A stretch of DNA of 64,000 bases from Takakia lepidozioides (lineage: Eukaryota; Streptophyta; Takakiopsida; Takakiales; Takakiaceae), in assembly GCA_030704615.1 (NCBI GenBank), contig CM060732.1:41523053-41587052 (forward strand), in the 5' to 3' direction. The translations under genes and the position numbers were made by a program. Numbering within the stretch: position 1 is the stretch's first letter; the number at the start of each line of letters is the position of its first letter. Below are positions 55,383 through 64,000 of this stretch, piece after piece. Below the pieces are notes generated by a model. It had not been told where the DNA came from. It did not search any database and worked only from the letters and a program-made list of their open reading frames with translations.

Positions 55383-56315
55383 TCACTTGTCACTGGGATG
55401 CAACATGCACTTCTCCCAATCCGTGATTGTGTAGGAAGAAATGAAACGATGATTATAACTGAGATACACGGCTTCGCCCTGCAGATGCCAGAGTGACTGA
55501 GCCACCTTCAGCCAAAATGCAACGCGGGTCACCGTGCGCACTACCTTCTCCTTGACCACCAGGGAGTGCAACGGATACTTGTCAATAGGAGTTTGGACTC
55601 GACAGAGCCTAATCTTCTCTTGATCAAAGGTTTTACCAGGAAAAATCACAATATCCCGAGCAGAGAGATGGAACAAGTGCTGTGGGACGCCAGTGATGGA
55701 TTGTTCCCACAAAAAATCATCAGCAGGCTGTTCGGTAGTCCAGGCAGGGCATATGTTTGTCAGCGCAGCTGCACTCCCACCTTGAACAAGCTCCCAAAAA
55801 CGATATATATATATAGCCACTAGGAACCTTTGGGTGCAGAAAGCTCTCAAGGTTGTTGGTGCAATATCGGGTAACAACAAACTTGGGTACTCCCATCTGT
55901 GGCCAAATGAGCAGCTCGCCCTGTCCAAGTCGCTCACGGCTGACCTCCCGAGGTAAGCACTTAGCGATTTCTTTTGCATGCAGCTTCTACAACAGTCTGC
56001 CAACAAACGCACCCTACTTAGCTTCAACAATCTTAAACGCTGCTCGTGTTTCTCTCCTTCAGAATTCACGGTCTTGCGAGCTTCATCAACGGCCGTCTGC
56101 TCAAACTTCTCTATCCAGTAAGCCGAGGGCACATCAAGTGGAATATCCGCGTCTCCCCTCATTGGCGGTTCTCCTTCGTAAGGCCTTAGCACTTCAGGGG
56201 ACGCAGTGTCATGCACAACACTCAGGAAGACAACTTCAAACGAATCGTCGTTAATCACAAGCGAAGTAGCATCATTCGAATTGGAAGCCATGGCCGCTGT
56301 TTGCACAGTGTTCAT
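55383..56315 (-). CDS. Extra ORF upstream of gypsy gag, 310 residues, unrecognised
   Basis: An uninterrupted frame, ending 41 bp before the gag start and in a different frame. A likely start is the MASNSNDATSLV Met, eight residues in. It contains YIYRFWELVQGG, PADDFLWEQSITGVPQHLFH, KTFDQEKIRLCRVQTPIDKY and WLKVAQSLWHLQGEAVYLSY. No motif for envelope (no signal peptide or membrane span), capsid or enzyme is visible. Its open length of 310 codons, position and strand suggest it belongs to the retrotransposon. It could also be a host gene remnant. Confidence 0.5.
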   Translation of the reverse strand: MNTVQTAAMASNSNDATSLVINDDSFEVVFLSVVHDTASPEVLRPYEGEPPMRGDADIPLDVPSAYWIEKFEQTAVDEARKTVNSEGEKHEQRLRLLKLSRVRLLADCCRSCMQKKSLSAYLGRSAVSDLDRASCSFGHRWEYPSLLLPDIAPTTLRAFCTQRFLVAIYIYRFWELVQGGSAAALTNICPAWTTEQPADDFLWEQSITGVPQHLFHLSARDIVIFPGKTFDQEKIRLCRVQTPIDKYPLHSLVVKEKVVRTVTRVAFWLKVAQSLWHLQGEAVYLSYNHRFISSYTITDWEKCMLHPSDK

Positions 56316-57988
56316 TCACAAAGCAGGAAGACACAAGACACACAAAATCAGCAGAAACAACATACACCAAGAGGGACAAATGATTGAACTTAGTGGATTG
56401 CGCCGCCATCTTTCCACCATAGCCACACTAAACCTAGGTTATCATTATCAGAACACCAAGGCCGTTAGATTGAAATGCCCCCATCTCCACCAAGAACCCC
56501 GACGCAAGGATATGCTCTCGTCCTTTGCGGGTTAAATCATGCACAAGGAATTGTAAGCTATAGAACTTTGCCAACTGACAGGGGAGGATCTATTGCAGAG
56601 CACACATACAATCTGAGCCAATCGTTGCACGCAGCAAAGTATCAACACAGTTTCATCTAGTGTCGTTCACACATCCACTGCACCAGTTTGAACACCAAAA
56701 ACATCATGCCTAAGCCTGATGATCTCTTCATTTAAATAATCGGGAGAGGCTAATCTAGAGATCCAGATGCCGGACTCTTATTGGACATGCAGATTACAAG
56801 ACCTCACATCAGCCAACTCAGTTTCCAGGTTGGCTTATCTCGTGACTGTTAACGTAGGACAATCATATAACCAAAGATAGTTCCTGTCATCATTAATGTC
56901 CAACAACCCCGTGCTTTTCATCCAAGGGACTGACAGGAGAGCATATGCACCGCCATTGAATCTGGAGCTCCACAATCCGTGTTTTGAAATTGGGAAAATC
57001 TGGGTCCGGGTTCGAGTTCGGGTATTTGAACACGGGGTCGGGTTATAGTTGCTGGAAAATATTAGCGGGTTACACGGGTTCGGGTCCGGGTCTTAAGTAA
57101 TTGATTAAATAAATTAGAAAATTGAGAATAATAAAAAGTATTTGACTGGAAAAAAAACTAAGTCATAACTACAAATTTTATTTTAGGACATGTTCTTTCA
57201 AGATGTACCATACATATATATGGCTCCTTCACAAATTATATACACGATGACACAAGAATTAAAATATAATTTAAGATCTACCCATCAATTTCAATTCTTA
57301 AACTGGTAAGAAAAATAATATGCCTCATAGATCACTACAGCAAGAAAACCGCAAACCACACCCTAAACAAACAAAAAACCAAGAGAGAAGAGATGAGGAG
57401 GAGCATTATCTGCGAGAAGCTCAACCAGTGAGGGGAGAGAGGCGGCGCAAGTATAGGTAAGTGTCACATTGTATTTTATGTATTATGGAATGGGCAATCC
57501 GGTGGCCATTGTGCCAATCAACGGCTGCAGACCTTAATGGTCCTTTACAAAATCAAACTGGTATGTCTGGGCAGCCGTGAGGGCCCCCACATTGTGGCAT
57601 TTGTGGAAATCTAGGTATGCTTGGAAATATGAGGGGAAACCCCTCGCATCAAATCACACCTTTTAACATATATTTCGATATGATGATTGAGGGGAGGAAA
57701 GGGTGGGTGACTCTTTGTGCAGCTAGACTTCCCAATGCTTCTCAATAGAGGAGAAGGCAACTTCTCCAAGATTTCAACTCCTCTTGGGGTAAATGCAAAG
57801 TTCTCGCGGATGATATCTCCCCTCGGAATGGCAGGCCCCCACATGAGGCTGAAGAAGGGATTGCAACTAGAGGCACCGCAGCGCCATAGACTTTAAGCTG
57901 AAGACTCAGCTCAGATTTTAGTGGCCTACCTGTTGGGCTTCCTAGACGCTTGAGGGACGCTTGGGCTTCCTGGACACTGAGTTTACAC
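56316..57988. other. Non-coding interval, GGGTCCGGGTT words and AT-rich DNA
   Basis: It may include the 5' leader or LTR of the gypsy element ending at 56315, but no LTR pair was found. At 56990-57100 lie GGGTCCGGGTTCG-type words like those in the hAT MITE that follows. No gene recognised. Confidence 0.35.
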
Positions 57989-58883
57989 CAGTGTTGTGCG
58001 GGTTCGGCCTTTTTAAGGAACCCGCTGGGTCCGGGTAGGGTTTTTTTTTCGGAGCCAAGTCCGGATCCGGATCCGGGTTTTTGAAATTTGGAAAATCCGG
58101 GTCCGGGTTCAGGTCCGGGTTTGTCAACACGGACTCAGGTTAGGGTCTGGGTAGTTGTTGGGAAATATTAGCGGGATCACGGGTTCGGATCCGGGTCCTA
58201 ATTTCTTGATTAAATAAATTAGAAAAACAAGATTAATTAGAGATAAAATTATTTTTGGCTGGAAAAAACTTTAAATCCTAATAATGAATTTTATTTTAAG
58301 AGACATTCCTTCAAAATATACCATGAATATGAATATGTATACCATGAATATGAATTAAAATAGAAGTTTTGAGTTCCTTTTTCTATTTTTAAACATGTTA
58401 AGAATAGTAATATGCCTCAAGGGTAGATCACTATAGCATGGATGTGTGGGATCTGGCCTAATAATAATATATGACGTCTCCTTTGGGAGGTGTAAATTAT
58501 GGTCCCATAGGGCACAACTTTGTCATAATACTCCGTGGATTGAACCCACAACTGCTTTTGAGGTGGTATGTGGGCATTACCACTGGGCTACAACGTGGTG
58601 GGGCAGGCTGCTGCAGTGGCCTATTGCTGCTGGTCCCCTCCACACATATGACAAAACCTACCAGTTCTAAGGTGGACCCCATGCCCCATATCAAATTAAG
58701 ACCTGGACCCTGACTCCCTACATTGGCCCGCGGATAGTAGCGGGTTTAACGGGTTCTGGACCCAGCAGGGCGGGTTCGGTTCCGGGTCAGGGTCCGGGTT
58801 TTTTGTGATAGCACGGGTCCGGGTAGAGTTCCGGGAAACCTCGCCGGGTACCCGCCTTCAAAACCCGGACGGGTACTACACTG
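57989..58883. mobile_element. hAT-type non-autonomous element, 895 bp, 8-bp target duplication
   Basis: It starts CAGTGTTGTGCGGGT and ends ACGGGTACTACACTG (imperfect inverted termini). It is flanked by GTTTACAC at 57981-57988 and 58884-58891. The ends are built of GGGTCCGGGTTCGGG-like words. A SINE is nested inside. No transposase. Confidence 0.88.
58520..58610 (-). mobile_element. tRNA-derived SINE nested in the hAT element
   Basis: On the minus strand, GTAGCCCAGTGGTAATGCCC (A box) and GTTGTGGGTTCAATCCACGG (B box) lie at tRNA spacing. Same family layout as 42690-42810. Confidence 0.6.
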
Positions 58884-58891
58884 GTTTACAC

Positions 58892-60180
58892 GTTGGGTCC
58901 TTGGAATCTTGTTTCCCTGAGATCTACCCTCTTCTGCTTCCTTGCATCTTAAATTATCAAGCTCCTTTTTGCGGCTATCCTGGTTTCTCTATCAGCCGGA
59001 TAACTTCCTCTGGTCTTAATTCTTGTCTGTCCATGCTGTTGACTGATAAGTTTCACTTGAATGCTATGATAGGTCCCTATGACCTTATTCAGTCTATGTA
59101 CATGCATTCCCTGCACATTCGGTTTAACTTGAACGCTGGTCAGGGGGGAGTCTCCCCACTCTAAGCTTGGGCCATGCCTCCTCAGGAGGCGTCAAATATT
59201 TATTGGGCCATGCGGGCCAGCCTCGTGACGGTTATTTTTGCTAATCTGTAATCTATTGGGCTCAGTCCCTTTCTGTTAAAAAATAAATAAAGAAAATCTG
59301 GCCACAATTTTAAGAGCATTTTGAGCAGCTCTGCAGCTTCTGAGTGGCTGGACATCATAATGGGCTGTACAAAATCAAGCCTACGATTATGCCAAAGTAT
59401 AATGCGCCAGCAGCACTGGATGTTTTGCTTCTTAGTTTGCCTCTAAAATGGCAGAATCTGCCTCAAAATTCCTTAATATGTATATGTATATATAATATTA
59501 AACGTAAAACCCGTACCCCACCTGCTTCACTGCCCCAGGTAGCGGGTAGAGGGGCTTTTGGATCCACTAGGCGCGTCCGGGTATTTACGTTGTGGGTTCC
59601 CATCCGGGTTACCCGGATCCTAACCCGCGTACCCAGGGTCAGGACCCTTACCCGCACAACACTCGTAATACCCGGATCACCATTTATCCGACCAACACTG
59701 GTTTCTCTTTCCTGCATTTGTTTTCCACTTCCTTTCCTCGTCTTGTTTCTATTCCTGAGTTCCGTGTTTTTCGTTTTCGGCTCGGACTTGGCCCTTTCGT
59801 TTGGACGAAGCTGCTTCTCAAGTTACTTATCAATTGCACCTTTTCCCTTCAATTTTTTTTTTCCCCTCAATAATTCCAAATAAAGTTCTTTCACGGGCGC
59901 CTCTGTCCCCTGTTCCATTTAAAAAAAAAATTGAACCTACCGAGAAAACAGGAAAGAAAAAGAAAAGAGAAGTAAAAAGGGACAAAACAAGGGCTCTAAA
60001 TCCCTGGCACCACCTCATTAGCATAGGAGCCAACAACGAACTATGAGCGAATTCTTTTGCCTTCTAGAATTTACAACTACCTCCATGCAGGTAGTTTTAG
60101 ATTTACTACATGAAGGTAGTAGCTGCAAAAACAGGTTGAACAGGTTATCCTTCATGAGAGAAGTCGCAAACAAGTAACAA
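58892..60180. other. LINE-like tail and MITE fragments
   Basis: A 3' tail with TTAAAAAATAAATAAAGAAA near 59276-59295 suggests the end of a LINE or SINE. At 59500-59700, GGGTACCCGG and ACCCGCACAACACT words match hAT MITE ends. 59340-59460 may hold a decayed minus-strand LINE piece. No gene. Confidence 0.35.
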
Positions 60181-60189
60181 CACAACAAG

Positions 60190-61545
60190 TAAATATAGGG
60201 TGAGGCATTATCCGGAGGGGCTTCTAGTACCTGAGGCCCTGTAATACGAGGGCGGAGCCCGAGGATTATAGATAGGGAATTCCAAAAAGGCCTTGATGTG
60301 AAATGCATGGCAATTCACTTGATCACCCCCCTAAAAGTGCGCAATTCAATTGAATTGCAAGGGCAATTCAATTGAACTGCTAAAACTAGCTTGAAAACAA
60401 CCCTAATTTGCAATTCAATTGAATTGTCGGCACATGATTCAATTGAATTGCGAATTGGCAGCCTACGGGCATTCAAAGGGTTTTAATTTTTTTCCCTTAA
60501 ATAATCATTTAATAAATTTCCGTCCCTGTTATAAAAAAAAAAAAAAACTAAAAATTGCGAATTGGCAATTCCATTGAATTGTAATCTATAATTTTTAACT
60601 TATTTCTGTATATAATATATAATATATGTATATGTATATATTCCAATTATACTTATACACATATAAGAGTATAAGCTAAAAATACATGTTGCCCGTCTAT
60701 TCTTGCTGCCCCTCTTTCTTGTGCCCTTGAGGAAATTGTGGAGTTGTGAAGCCAGCCTCAGCCTCAGCGAGAAAGGGAGAGCCAGAGAGGGAGAGAGATC
60801 AGCAGCTTCTCGTGATTCAGTAGCAAAAGAAACATGGCTAGCTCTGAAAGAAACAGACAAAATCAAACCTGACAATTGATGAAAGGCTTCCCTTGCATCA
60901 TCATGTAGTCCCTAACACTAGAATTTGGCCCGGGACAAAAAAAACAAATATGTTCATCTTGAGAATTATCCAAAATAATATTGTTTCCATACCCTTACAA
61001 AGGTATCATGTTGAAGTTGGGATGTGTGTTCCATATAAAGTTTAATATATCAAACTCTTACATGTTGATACTCTTACATTGGTATCATGTTTGGTATATT
61101 TACATAGCCATATATTGGCACCAACATCCACAAAGAGGGACAATCCCGCTTTTACAAGCGCTTAGTGGCTTCCTCTCTCTCTCTCCCTCTCTCGCTCTCC
61201 CCTAGGCTTATCTCAGGCTCAAACCTTACCACGGGCAAATGATTGATAGACGGACAGCAAAAATAGACGGGCAACATATATTTTTAGCTTATACTTTTGT
61301 ATGTGTATATGTATAATTTAAATATGTACATATATATACAATATATACAGAAATAAGTTAAAAATTACAGATTACAATTCAATTGAATTGCCAAATTAGG
61401 GTTGTTTTCAAGCTAGTTTTAGTAGTTCAATTGAATTGCGCACTTTTAGAGGGGGGGATCAAGTGAATTGCAATGCATTTCACATCAAGGCCCTTTCGGA
61501 ATTCCCTAGCTGGAAGCCCCGCGGGATAATGCCTCACCCTGCATA
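60190..61545. mobile_element. Fold-back element with long inverted arms and CAATTCAATTGAATTG palindromes
   Basis: The left arm begins GGGTGAGGCATTATCC and contains GGCCTTGATGTGAAATGCAT. The right arm is its inverse, ending GGATAATGCCTCACCC. The arms (about 60195-60715 and 61245-61545, the left longer by an insertion) share GCGCAATTCAATTGAA, AGCTAGTTTTA, AAATAAGTTAAAAATT and ATAAGCTAAAAATA. The perfect 16-bp palindrome CAATTCAATTGAATTG recurs in the arms. The central 500 bp is non-coding. No target duplication was resolved. Confidence 0.75.
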
Positions 61546-62040
61546 AAGCCCGACGGAACCTGTGTATGCCGTAGATCCAAGGCTGGATGAGCCTTACACT
61601 TTTTTCCCTGCGTCAGAGGGATCTTACGCGTAAGCTCCCGCTCACGGGCAGTGGTTGTTTTTTTGGCAAATAATCGCCAGATTTTGACCTGGAAAAATGG
61701 GTCAGCTACTTTTACTAAGGAATTCTGGGATTAAAAATCAAGAAAATCGACAGAAAGCGCCAAGTGATAAACACCAGAAGCCAGATTTGTCCTACGTGGG
61801 CCTGTTAAAATATGACACCTGTAATATAGCCTCTTTTCCAGCTCTGTCACCTCGTTATTCTCACCACATTGGGTAGAATCTACATGTCGCCCTGCCAGCG
61901 ATTTTGGAAAAGTGAAAAAAAAAACACTGCTCAAAGGGGAGCTCACACGCCCATGAGGGCGCTCACGTGTGACGCCCTAATAGCCCCAATTCTGCTCTAC
62001 AACCCGCCCCATAAACCTATGGAAAAAATATCATAGGGCT
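61546..62040. other. Non-coding interval
   Basis: No recognised feature. A short inverted word (GAGCTCACACGCCC/GGGCGCTCACGTG) near 61940-61970. Confidence 0.3.
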
Positions 62041-62044
62041 TTAG

Positions 62045-63070
62045 TGTAATGCCCTGAGTGGAGGGCATATAGCCCTTGGGCCAGTGCCCTCAAATCCGGG
62101 AATGCCCTCCACTCAGGGCATTACACTGCATAAAGCACGTGCAACAAAAAGGTACGTTAGAAGCAGGTGTGGCAGATTCCGCCATTTTTTTGGCCTAATT
62201 CTCAGGCCGAATCGGCCACCCAGGGTAGAATCGGCAGGGATGGCCGATTACGCACAGAGGACGGCAGATCTACCACCGAGGCCCATGTCATCAGCTATCA
62301 ACCCACCCACCTTCCCGAGGCCCGCCCCGTTTATATCCTCTCCGGGGCTCTGAATCTGGGCAATCGATATGGGATAATTGAACCTCAATCATATTGCGCC
62401 GCGTAACGGTGAGAATCCACCACACCTGCTTTTAACGCCAGTGAACGGGCCGCGTTGGCCGACTCTGCCCTGTGCTCGCTGGTGCATTACACTCGGGTGT
62501 AATGCCCGCAGTACGTTTTTGTACTAGACAACGGGCCGTGTTTGGTGGACTCTGCCCAAAGGCTGCTTACAGGGTAGAGTCCGCCAAACATGGCCCGTTC
62601 TCTAGTACAAAAAGGTACTCCGATGGACTCGCCCAAACTGCTTACAAGGCAGAGTCCGCCAAACACGGCCCGTTCTCTAGTACAAAAGGTACTGCGGGCA
62701 CCCGAGTGTAATGCACCAGCCTCGCTGCCCTGTGTATTACAGGAAGTGTAATGCCCAGCCCGGCCAAGCCATGAATTCTGGTTTTTGACGGCACAATAAA
62801 TACAAAGAGAAAATGCAAAGTGCTTTATGTATAGTGTAATGCCCTGAGTGGAGGGCATTCTCGGATTTGAGGGCACTGGCCAGGACGGTAGCCTGAGCGA
62901 AGGCCCGAAAATCCGGGAATGCCCTCCACTCAGGGCATTAAACTGCATAAAGCACCTGCAACAAAAAGGTACGGCGGGCATTACACCCAAGTGTAATGCA
63001 CCAGCCAAGCGATGGTTTTTGAAGGCACGATAAATACAAAGAGAAAAAATGCAAAGTGCTTTATGTAAGA
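62045..63070. mobile_element. Cluster of nested hairpins (MITE-like)
   Basis: Two large hairpins (62050-62127 and 62838-62945) have the arms TGTAATGCCCTGAGTGGAGG and its inverse; each is followed by CTGCATAAAGCAC-TGCAACAAAAAGGTACG. Between them, 62480-62740 holds a second hairpin set: TGTAATGCCCGCAGTACG, then CGGGCCRTGTTTGGYGGACTC in one orientation and twice inverted (62576-62625, 62648-62690). The words GCATTACACTCGGGTGTAATGC and GTGTAATGCACCAGCC cap it. Non-coding. Confidence 0.75.
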
Positions 63071-63892
63071 GGGTGGACGCGGTCAAAGTGAGCGACTGCG
63101 CAGAAGCTACGCAGTTGCTCAAAAGTCCACAATTTGACCAACGCACGGGGTCAAGAATCGCAAGTGTGTCCTACTTGCCTCGCTGGCAGCCGCCCATGCT
63201 ACCCCCCCTCGCCCCAAATCGAGAAACCAGATTTTCAAAGGAAAGACCAAGAATGGAACACCCCCCGATGCCACGCGGATCCCGTGGATTCGATACCCAG
63301 CCATCGCGCTCGCCATCTGGCCACCTCAGCGACGGCTCGGAGATCCTTTTCCCAGTTTTGCATATCATTAAATTTATTCTCCTGTATATTCTGGATATTG
63401 ATTAATCGAGAACGGAAAGCCTGATGGATGAGATACAACAAGTATCATCCATATTTCGCACTTGGATCCGTTTGCTATTTTTTAGTGTTGGGGACACGTG
63501 GGCCCGGATACGGTATTCCTGGGTCAATGGCACACGCTGATTTGTCTCCGCGAAATCCCAATATCCGTTCGATAATATGAAGTCCTTTCTATTTTATATT
63601 CTCTGTAGTAGAAAACACGAGTGTGGGGGGATTTGATCCCCGGCGGAGTGAGTCGTGAGCACGCATTGACGGGAAGCTATGGCGGCCGGGTGCGAGAAGA
63701 GTTCTGGTCTTCGCTGGCTCCCGTCTTCTTCTCGGACTTGGCCCTCGCGCATATCTTCCCTCTTTCATTCCCCATCGCTGTCTGTTGCCGCGAAAGATTG
63801 TTAGCTTCGGGGTCGGAGGTTGACAGGAAGTTCAACGGTATAGGTTCATTGATGCAGCTGTGTTAGAAGAGATCGAACTAGAACTGAGGTGT
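63071..63892. other. Unassigned interval, SINE-like segment on minus strand
   Basis: On the minus strand at 63262-63325, TGGCCAGATGGCGAGCGCG then GGTATCGAATCCACGG looks tRNA-like (A and B boxes). Plus frames here have no recognised motif. Confidence 0.35.
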
Positions 63893-63937
63893 AGAGAGAT
63901 TTGCGCGAGAGAGATTTGCGCGAGAGAGATTTGTACG
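63893..63937 (+). repeat. 15-bp tandem repeat, three copies
   Basis: GAGAGATTTGCGCGA is repeated, the third copy ending in GTACG. Short and simple. Confidence 0.7.
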
Positions 63938-64000
63938 CTCACCGTCAGCACAGAGAGGGGGCAGGGAGGCCAGGGCTGAGGAGTCTAATTGCAGATGAGA

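Noticed and set aside
57001-57075. GGGTTCGGGTCCGGG words as a G-quadruplex promoter
   Set aside because: The same words occur in several hAT MITE ends, which explains them without a promoter.

Overview
The window looks like nuclear DNA from a streptophyte (plant-lineage) genome with a heavy transposon load. The evidence is spliceosomal introns with GT-AG borders, a plant-type class-3 lipase, PPR-DYW and organellar ssDNA-binding (OSB, PDF-motif) pseudogene fragments, Ty1/copia, Ty3/gypsy and LINE pieces, hAT, CACTA and Mutator-like termini, tRNA-derived SINEs, and a 500-N assembly gap. A gypsy element carrying a cytosine-5 methyltransferase recalls elements reported from charophyte algae, while abundant PPR-DYW/OSB debris argues for an early land plant or close relative. 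Species cannot be fixed from sequence alone.

Layout. 0-3.4 kb: 3' part of a multi-exon lipase gene (+). 3.4-14 kb: transposon debris (TRIM-like repeats, a DYW remnant, two CACTA-type termini, OSB and PPR pseudogene pieces). 14.6-17.4 kb: a gypsy gag region with two zinc knuckles. 17.5-21.1 kb: SINE, LINE endonuclease fragment, and an OSB-PPR-DYW pseudogene split by a 471-bp hAT MITE with a perfect 8-bp target duplication. 21.3-34.3 kb: a segment bounded by two inverted 827-bp repeats. It holds a multi-exon gene (-) whose predicted protein joins a ParB-like domain to a beta-class N4/N6 DNA methyltransferase with eroded catalytic motifs. Two of its introns carry at least 13 copies of a 20-bp palindrome spaced roughly every 70-160 bp. 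34.3-38.9 kb: a gypsy pol region, one reading frame with stops but almost no frameshifts, in the order C5-methyltransferase, RT, RNase H, integrase, PHD finger, then PPT and LTR start.

38.9-46.4 kb: gypsy and copia fragments, a possible small cysteine-rich secreted gene, SINEs, tandem repeats and a cluster of OSB fragments. 46.4-56.3 kb: a gypsy element (-; extra 5' ORF, gag, protease, dUTPase-like domain). A Mutator-like insertion containing a LINE interrupts its protease, and a ~4.7-kb inversion then broke both the gypsy and the LINE. Re-inverting that piece on paper restores the order of both elements. 57-64 kb: a hAT MITE with 8-bp target duplication, a fold-back element with CAATTCAATTGAATTG palindromes, and a nested hairpin cluster.

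The two signals most worth pursuing are the ParB/N6-methyltransferase gene with its intronic palindrome array, and the gypsy element encoding its own cytosine methyltransferase and PHD finger. Both link DNA-modification enzymes to mobile or repeat-bounded DNA. All functional statements are homology judgements by eye; no database search was run.
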